Below are positions 1-3,647 of a stretch of 6,505 nt of DNA, one piece after another. The notes beneath the pieces are model-generated. The model worked only from the letters and a program-made list of their open reading frames with translations, made no database searches and was not told the DNA's origin. Numbering within the stretch: position 1 is the first letter of the stretch; the number at the start of each line of letters is the position of its first letter. The DNA comes from an uncultured Lachnospiraceae bacterium (GTDB lineage Bacteria > Bacillota > Clostridia > Lachnospirales > Lachnospiraceae): assembly GCA_910585065.1 (NCBI GenBank), contig CAJUCG010000199.1, positions 1 to 6,505 of the forward strand, written 5' to 3'. The translations under genes and the position numbers were made by a program.

Positions 1-568
1 TGGCATGAGCATAATATATTACTTTTGGATTATAACTCATTATCCTTTTCCAGTCTTCTTGTAAAACAAAATTATCTTTATAAGCAGCGAGATATTCTAC
101 AGGTTCTAAGTCGCCGACCATACATTCTCCATTATCTAAAATAACTGATATACTGTCCTTGCTATGGCTTATTGTTGGAATAATTTCCCCTGCAACTCCC
201 ATATTGGAAAGAAAATTTCTGCTCTCTTTGCAGGTAATTATCACAGCATTTTTTTCACATATGGGCTGATAGTGCAGATGCTTTTCCCTCTTAAATATAT
301 TATCAGCAAAATGCACATATTGATATTGGGTATCAATAAGCAGCAGCTTTATCCCAATTTCTGTAAGTTCGCTAACCAGTCCAATATGATCTGGATGATA
401 ATGCGTTGCCAAAATATAGGTTATATCGGTGGCAGATACATTATTTTTCTTTAAGGCTTTATAGAAAGCGGACAAAGTTCCGGCATAATCTGTGTCAATT
501 AACAAACCACCACTTGAGCCACGCACAAAATATGTGTTTGTGTTTCCATATTTTAATCTTGTTACCAT
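1..568 (-). CDS. Metallo-beta-lactamase-fold hydrolase, 3' end cut by window edge
   Basis: Translating from ATG at 568 gives 189 codons with no stop before the left edge, so only the C-terminal tail is missing. The fold is shown by the zinc-binding motif THYHPDHIG (H56, H58, D60, H61), then H135 in SHSKDS, D153 in VGDLEP and H188 in IYYAHA, which is the full ligand set of the family. The N-terminal part (NTYFVRG..GGLLIDTDYAG) is the usual first beta-sandwich strands. It is probably a soluble cytoplasmic hydrolase; the substrate cannot be read from the sequence, and relatives include thioesterases, lactonases and phosphodiesterases. The start is supported by AGGAG at 574-578 with 5 bases of spacing. 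It follows the small gene at 570-1010 on the same strand and is probably cotranscribed with it. No residue looks damaged, so I expect an active enzyme. Confidence 0.88.
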   Translation of the reverse strand, partial: MVTRLKYGNTNTYFVRGSSGGLLIDTDYAGTLSAFYKALKKNNVSATDITYILATHYHPDHIGLVSELTEIGIKLLLIDTQYQYVHFADNIFKREKHLHYQPICEKNAVIITCKESRNFLSNMGVAGEIIPTISHSKDSISVILDNGECMVGDLEPVEYLAAYKDNFVLQEDWKRIMSYNPKVIYYAHA

Positions 569-569
569 G

Positions 570-1010
570 TTAGCTCCTTTTTAATGCCCCCTTAATTAAA
601 AATTTTATTTGCATAACAAATACAGCAGCATTCACTTTCACTTTGCTATTTATCCGTCCAGGAATCAAACCTTGCAGATATTTGTGGATCATACAGAGGA
701 CAACCAAATCTATTAAAATATCTATTAGAGCATTCAGATCCTTTTCCTGCATACCATAGCAATCAAATCTCACGATCTGCGGAGTTGTAAAAATCTGAAA
801 TGCCCCACATCCTTCTTTTTCAAAATCCCTCCCAAGATCTTGAATAGTCCAGTCAGAAAAGACAGCAAAAATTTGCTTTAAAATTTGATCTATTGGCAAA
901 TTTTCCAACTCTTCCATCAAGTTTCCATCACAACATACCGTTTGATATACTGCCATATGATCGTGGGCGGCATTTTCCCTGTATCTCCAAAAATTCAAAT
1001 TCATACTCAT
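570..1010 (-). CDS. Small protein of unknown function, probably frameshifted near its 3' end
   Basis: The open frame from ATG at 1010 encodes 146 residues; GGGAG lies 9 bases upstream, which favours this ATG over the one two codons later. I cannot name the family. The first ~100 residues look like a compact acidic domain (FWRYRENAAHD, VYQTVCCDG, a helix LPIDQILKQIFAVFSDW, then FEKEGCGAFQIFTTPQIVRFDCYGM). The last ~45 residues change character and become basic and hydrophobic. In the -1 frame from about position 708 the DNA reads FGCPLYDPQISARFDSWTDK and stops at 646-648, which continues the first domain far more naturally. I infer a one-base deletion between about 700 and 725, giving an original protein of about 120 residues. 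In the present frame the stop (570-572) lies one base before the next gene's ATG. It may be a pseudogene, a sequencing error, or a real protein with a new tail. Confidence 0.6.
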   Translation of the reverse strand: MSMNLNFWRYRENAAHDHMAVYQTVCCDGNLMEELENLPIDQILKQIFAVFSDWTIQDLGRDFEKEGCGAFQIFTTPQIVRFDCYGMQEKDLNALIDILIDLVVLCMIHKYLQGLIPGRINSKVKVNAAVFVMQIKFLIKGALKRS

Positions 1011-1094
1011 TTTTAAGTTCTCCCTGTCAAATAAGCAGCTCCCTCTTTATCTGGCACAAACTAGGATATGCTTACTCATTTTTTATCTAAATCA

Positions 1095-1123
1095 AATATA
1101 GCATTCTATTTCATCTTTGTCAA
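1095..1123 (-). promoter_or_regulatory. Sigma-A type promoter for the 1010-1 minus-strand unit
   Basis: Read on the minus strand, TTGACA (1123-1118) is followed after exactly 17 bases by TATATT (1100-1095). The -35 box is perfect and the -10 matches 5 of 6. Transcription would begin near 1088, leaving a leader of about 78 bases before the ATG at 1010. A dyad TCAAA-N5-TTTGA (1120-1134) overlaps the -35 box. Confidence 0.7.
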
Positions 1124-1134
1124 ATCCTGTTTGA
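1120..1134. repeat. Dyad TCAAA-N5-TTTGA at the minus-strand -35 box
   Basis: A perfect 5-base inverted repeat with a 5-base centre; its arm on the promoter side runs into the TTGACA of the minus-strand promoter. A similar dyad sits in the same relation to the plus-strand promoter at 1187. It could be an operator, but AT-rich DNA next to TTGACA easily produces such arms. Confidence 0.35.
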
Positions 1135-1173
1135 TCATTTACTAAAAGACGGCTAAATCAAAAATTTTCTACA

Positions 1174-1190
1174 TCAAATTTTCTATTTGA
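1174..1190. repeat. Dyad TCAAAT-N5-ATTTGA at the plus-strand -35 box
   Basis: A perfect 6-base inverted repeat with a 5-base centre; its right arm ends inside the TTGACA at 1187-1192. With 1120-1134 it forms a pair about 55 bp apart, between divergent promoters. The nearby 10-base direct repeat CTAAATCAAA (1087-1096 and 1153-1162) adds to the impression of a regulatory region. Confidence 0.35.
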
Positions 1191-1215
1191 CAATTTCTAT
1201 CCGTGGTGCTATTCT
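1187..1215 (+). promoter_or_regulatory. Sigma-A type promoter, plus strand, upstream of the structured RNA
   Basis: TTGACA (1187-1192), a 17-base spacer, then TATTCT (1210-1215). The -35 is perfect and the -10 matches 4 of 6. Transcription would start near 1223 and would cover the hairpin at 1259-1287 and then the RNA at 1306-1518, so it may be a distal tandem promoter for that RNA. No coding frame with a ribosome binding site follows it before the terminator at 1486-1518. Confidence 0.55.
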
Positions 1216-1258
1216 AAAAAAAGAAAACTGCGGAAGGATAATTTCAGCCTTCTTTATC

Positions 1259-1287
1259 GTGCAGCCGCATGGACTGCCACGCTGCAC
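1259..1287 (+). repeat. Inverted repeat GTGCAGC / GCTGCAC
   Basis: Arms 1259-1265 and 1281-1287 are perfectly complementary over 7 bases around a 15-base centre, inside which TGG and CCA can also pair. In a transcript from the 1187 promoter it would form a hairpin. As DNA it brackets the possible -35 box at 1270-1275 of the proximal promoter, so it could instead be an operator. No T-run follows, so it is not a terminator. Confidence 0.5.
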
Positions 1288-1299
1288 TGTGATTAAAAT
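1270..1299 (+). promoter_or_regulatory. Possible proximal promoter of the structured RNA
   Basis: TGGACT (1270-1275, 4 of 6), an 18-base spacer, then TAAAAT (1294-1299, 5 of 6). The predicted start, near 1305-1307, coincides with the first base of the AATAT strand (1306-1310) that closes the RNA fold with 1476-1480. That agreement was not used to choose the boxes and supports both calls. Confidence 0.5.
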
Positions 1300-1305
1300 A
1301 CAGTA

Positions 1306-1518
1306 AATATCTGCTGCTGATTGGAGGACCCCATGTAATCCGAATTCTGACAAAAAATTTTAAAACAAAGCACCGGTTTTGTATTTTTGCCGGAGCTGTA
1401 GTTTTTGTATCTTTTTTTCAGTCAGAATAAGGAGATAAGTGCTTTTATAATAAGTGGGGCTTCCTCTGCGGTTAAATATTCTATGCCGTGCGAGGATTTA
1501 CTTCGCATGGTTTTTTTT
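1306..1518 (+). ncRNA. Structured non-coding RNA, 6S RNA-like (candidate ssrS)
   Basis: The transcript folds into one long interrupted rod. Pairs seen by eye, from the outside in, are 1306-1310 with 1476-1480, 1311-1314 with 1468-1471, 1323-1328 with 1462-1467 (GGAGGA/TCCTCT), 1329-1334 with 1454-1459 (CCCCAT/GTGGGG), 1344-1351 with 1421-1428 (ATTCTGAC/GTCAGAAT, perfect), A-run 1352-1357 with T-run 1413-1418, and an apical stem 1373-1376 with 1390-1393 extended by 1370-1371 with 1395-1396. Between the closing and apical arms lies an asymmetric open bubble (1335-1343 and 1429-1453). The rod spans about 175 bases, and a promoter and an intrinsic terminator frame it. This matches 6S RNA, which imitates an open promoter and binds sigma-A RNA polymerase. 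I did not recognise a conserved 6S sequence with certainty, so the structured RNA is likely and the 6S identity is an inference. A long 5' leader or attenuator for the RNA ligase operon is the main alternative. Confidence 0.55.
1486..1518 (+). terminator. Intrinsic terminator ending the structured RNA
   Basis: Stem CCGTGCGA (1486-1493) pairs with TCGCATGG (1503-1510) over 8 bases including one G-U, around a 9-base loop, and is followed directly by eight T (1511-1518). No coding gene ends upstream on this strand, so it must end a non-coding transcript. The left arm can alternatively pair with CCTCTGCGG at 1463-1471. Confidence 0.85.
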
Positions 1519-1677
1519 GCTATCTTTGCACGGATAAAATGCCAATCCCATGCTCTCCCCTAAGTTTAAGCCTCTTATCCCTTCTACTTTATATAGGAAT
1601 TTTTTCCAATAGATTTTTTCTGGCTGAAAAATTTTCTAAAAGAAAATATTAGAATATTTTTTAATGGAGGAATAATC
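1519..1677 (+). promoter_or_regulatory. Upstream region of the RNA repair operon; promoter unclear
   Basis: No gene is seen here. The best -10 candidate is TATATA at 1590-1595, but the matching -35 (TTAAGC at 1566-1571, 18-base spacer) is weak. A dyad GGAA-N4-TTCC lies at 1596-1607 and another, ATTTTC-N5-GAAAAT, at 1631-1647; either could bind a regulator. GGAGG at 1666-1670 is the ribosome binding site of the ligase gene. I saw no sigma-54 box, although some other bacterial RNA repair operons (rtcBA) use one. Confidence 0.35.
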
Positions 1678-2493
1678 ATGGATGAGATTTTAAAATATCC
1701 CAGCACCAGACATCTTGAGGGTTCTAAGGAACAGGTGGGGGACGAAGATTTAATATGTGCAGGATTTGAAGAAATTGCTGGAAAATACCTGGTTTTGGAA
1801 GAAAAAGTTGACGGCGCAAACTGCGGAATTAGTTTTACCTCAAAGGGGCAAATGCTGTTGCAAAGCCGCGGGCATTATCTTACTGGCGGCTATGGAGAAC
1901 GTCAGTTCGATCTGTTTAAACTCTGGGCAGGCTGTTTTGAGGCACAGCTTCGCGCTCTGCTTTGCGATCGGTATGTACTCTACGGCGAATGGCTGTATGC
2001 AAAACACACCGTATTTTACGATAGACTTCCGCATTATTTTATGGAATTTGATATTTTTGACCGGGGAGAGGGCAAATTTTTCTCCACAAAAAAACGGAGA
2101 GATTTCCTAAAAAATGCTCCATTTATCCGCTCCGTGCGCGTGCTGGCGCAGGGGTATTTTCAGAGCGTGGCAGAAATTGCAGACTTTATTGACAAAAGCC
2201 CCTTTATCTCTAAGAACCGGGAGGAAAATTTCCTTATGCAGTGCAGAAAGGGCGGTGCAAAGCCAGATCTGGCACTGGCACAGACCGATCTTAGCGGGAT
2301 TATGGAGGGAATTTACATTAAAGTTGAGGACAAAGATTATGTGACCGACCGATTAAAATATGTGCGGGGCTCCTTTCTTAACACCATCCTCGACTCACAG
2401 ACTCATTGGATGAAACGCCCGCTAGTTGCCAATCTTTTGGCGGAAGGCATCGATCTTTTTGATGCGGGGGAAGGGGCGGGTGGGAATGAGTAA
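1678..2493 (+). CDS. ATP-dependent RNA ligase (RNA repair, sealing enzyme)
   Basis: This 271-residue protein carries the nucleotidyltransferase motifs of the covalent RNA/DNA ligase superfamily in order. Motif I is EEKVDGANCG with K43 as the lysine that becomes adenylated, followed by SRG (63-65), GEW (103-105, motif III), FMEFDIFD (121-128, motif IIIa), MEGIYIK (209-215, motif IV) and RLKYVR (225-230, motif V). Such enzymes join a 3'-OH to a 5'-phosphate using ATP. The protein is little more than the catalytic core, lacking the OB domain of DNA ligases and of capping enzymes, which points to an RNA ligase. The start has GGAGG at 1666-1670, 7 bases upstream. Its stop overlaps the start of the HD-Pnk gene by 8 bases, so the two are translationally coupled and the neighbour supplies the ends this enzyme needs. 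The exact ligase subfamily (Rnl2-like or another) cannot be fixed by eye. All catalytic residues appear present. Confidence 0.88.
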   Translation: MDEILKYPSTRHLEGSKEQVGDEDLICAGFEEIAGKYLVLEEKVDGANCGISFTSKGQMLLQSRGHYLTGGYGERQFDLFKLWAGCFEAQLRALLCDRYVLYGEWLYAKHTVFYDRLPHYFMEFDIFDRGEGKFFSTKKRRDFLKNAPFIRSVRVLAQGYFQSVAEIADFIDKSPFISKNREENFLMQCRKGGAKPDLALAQTDLSGIMEGIYIKVEDKDYVTDRLKYVRGSFLNTILDSQTHWMKRPLVANLLAEGIDLFDAGEGAGGNE

Positions 2494-3634
2494 AACAATC
2501 CTTGATACCATCTGCAAGGACGGTTTTTCTTTTGCCAAGCTTGTGGACTCTTTTTCTGAACTCTCCGCCCTAAAACAGGTTCCCCAAAATCCCGCATATC
2601 ATGCAGAGGGGGATGTATACTGCCATACCGAAATGGTCTGCGAAGTAGTGCGGCAGGAATTCGAGCAAAAAAATTTAAAGCTGGAAACAGCAGAAAGATC
2701 ATATCAGGAATGGGCTCTTTTATTTTTAGCCGCCGCCTTCCATGATATTGGCAAGAAAACCTGTACGCGCAGCGAGAACGGAAACTTCGTATCCCCAAAC
2801 CATACCGCAGTTGGGGCAAAGATATTTCGTGCATTCGCTTACCGACAAGCTCCCCGTTTTGGTTTGACCTTCTCCCAGAGAGAACTTGTGGCAAATGCCA
2901 TCCGCCGCCATGGTCTGCCTGTGTGGTTCTGGAAAAAACGAAGACCGGAGGTGGATTTGCTAAGGGCAGCAGAGAGTGTTCCTCTGTGGTTTTTATATCA
3001 GTTATCCTATGCGGATGTGCGCGGTAGACGGACAGAAAATCCAAAGGAATTTACTGAATATGTGGAATGGTTTGCGGAGTATGCGAAAGAACTTGGAGTC
3101 TGGGAACATCCCTATTCTTTTGCAAACCCGTACACGAAAGCCAGCTTTTTTATGCGGGATGATCTGTGGCAGGGAACCAAACTTTTTGATAATACAGAAT
3201 TTGATGTATTCTTGCTCTCCGGACTTCCACTTGCGGGAAAAGATAGCTGGATTGAAAAAAACGGCGGCAAAATTCCCATGATCTCCCTCGATCAGATCCG
3301 GGAGGAGATGGGAATTCCTCCCGCAAAGGATTCTGGTAAAATCGCCCGCATCGCGCTAGAGCGGGCAAAAGGCTTTCTTATAAAAAGACAGTCCTTCTTC
3401 TGGAATGCCACAAATATTGTACGGGAAACGCGCAGAAAACTTATTACATTATTTTCTAGTTATGGTGCGCGCGTGCATATTTTATATCTGGAAGTTCCCT
3501 ATCAGGAACTGCTTGCGCGTAACCGCACCAGGGCGCGGCATATCCCGGAGGATGTCCTGGAAGAAATGATAAAAAAACTTGAGATTCCCGCGCCCTGGGA
3601 GGCATATGAAGTAAAGTACCTAACAGAGGATTAA
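2486..3634 (+). CDS. HD-Pnk: HD-domain 2',3'-phosphoesterase fused to 5'-OH polynucleotide kinase
   Basis: The 382-residue protein has two catalytic domains. Residues ~35-180 form an HD phosphohydrolase domain with H47 (CHTEM), H86-D87 (FHDIGKK), H106 (NHTAVG), H142 (RRHGLP) and D177 (SYADVRG) as likely metal ligands. Residues ~240-382 form a P-loop kinase with G246-LPLA-G251-K252-D253-S254, the D279/R282 pair of ISLDQIR that resembles the acceptor-activating motif of T4 Pnkp, a helix with NATN..RETRRK (317-327), and an arginine-rich lid RNRTRARHIP (355-364). This is the layout of HD-Pnk, described biochemically from Runella slithyformis: the HD part removes 2',3'-cyclic and 2'/3'-phosphates, and the kinase adds a 5'-phosphate. 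The start at 2486 is chosen because GGGG at 2473-2476 precedes it and because residue 1 begins the conserved domain; an in-frame TTG at 2426 would add 20 residues read inside the ligase gene. It overlaps the ligase stop by 8 bases. Confidence 0.9.
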   Translation: MSKTILDTICKDGFSFAKLVDSFSELSALKQVPQNPAYHAEGDVYCHTEMVCEVVRQEFEQKNLKLETAERSYQEWALLFLAAAFHDIGKKTCTRSENGNFVSPNHTAVGAKIFRAFAYRQAPRFGLTFSQRELVANAIRRHGLPVWFWKKRRPEVDLLRAAESVPLWFLYQLSYADVRGRRTENPKEFTEYVEWFAEYAKELGVWEHPYSFANPYTKASFFMRDDLWQGTKLFDNTEFDVFLLSGLPLAGKDSWIEKNGGKIPMISLDQIREEMGIPPAKDSGKIARIALERAKGFLIKRQSFFWNATNIVRETRRKLITLFSSYGARVHILYLEVPYQELLARNRTRARHIPEDVLEEMIKKLEIPAPWEAYEVKYLTED

Positions 3635-3647
3635 AACTTTCTATTTT

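Noticed and set aside
164..454. Plus-strand open frame of 96 residues
   Set aside because: It is antisense to the metallo-beta-lactamase gene, whose metal-binding motifs are intact in the other strand.
1047..1079. Ten-codon leader peptide (MSKHILVCAR) in the leader of the 1010 gene, with an 11-base repeat TACTCATTTTT shared with the gene start
   Set aside because: No ribosome binding site precedes it, there is no run of a regulatory codon, and no attenuator hairpin follows.
1223..1520. Known riboswitch or T-box upstream of the RNA ligase
   Set aside because: I looked for T-box, SAM, TPP, FMN, purine, c-di-GMP and ykkC-type core sequences and recognised none; the rod-like fold fits 6S RNA better.
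2426..2485. Upstream TTG start for HD-Pnk adding 20 residues
   Set aside because: No ribosome binding site is evident, and the added residues (out-of-frame reading of the ligase end) look unlike a protein domain; ATG at 2486 has GGGG upstream and the usual short overlap.
2403..3044. 213-residue minus-strand open frame
   Set aside because: It lies opposite the ligase end and HD-Pnk, which have clear catalytic motifs; its composition is arginine- and proline-rich with no recognisable domain.
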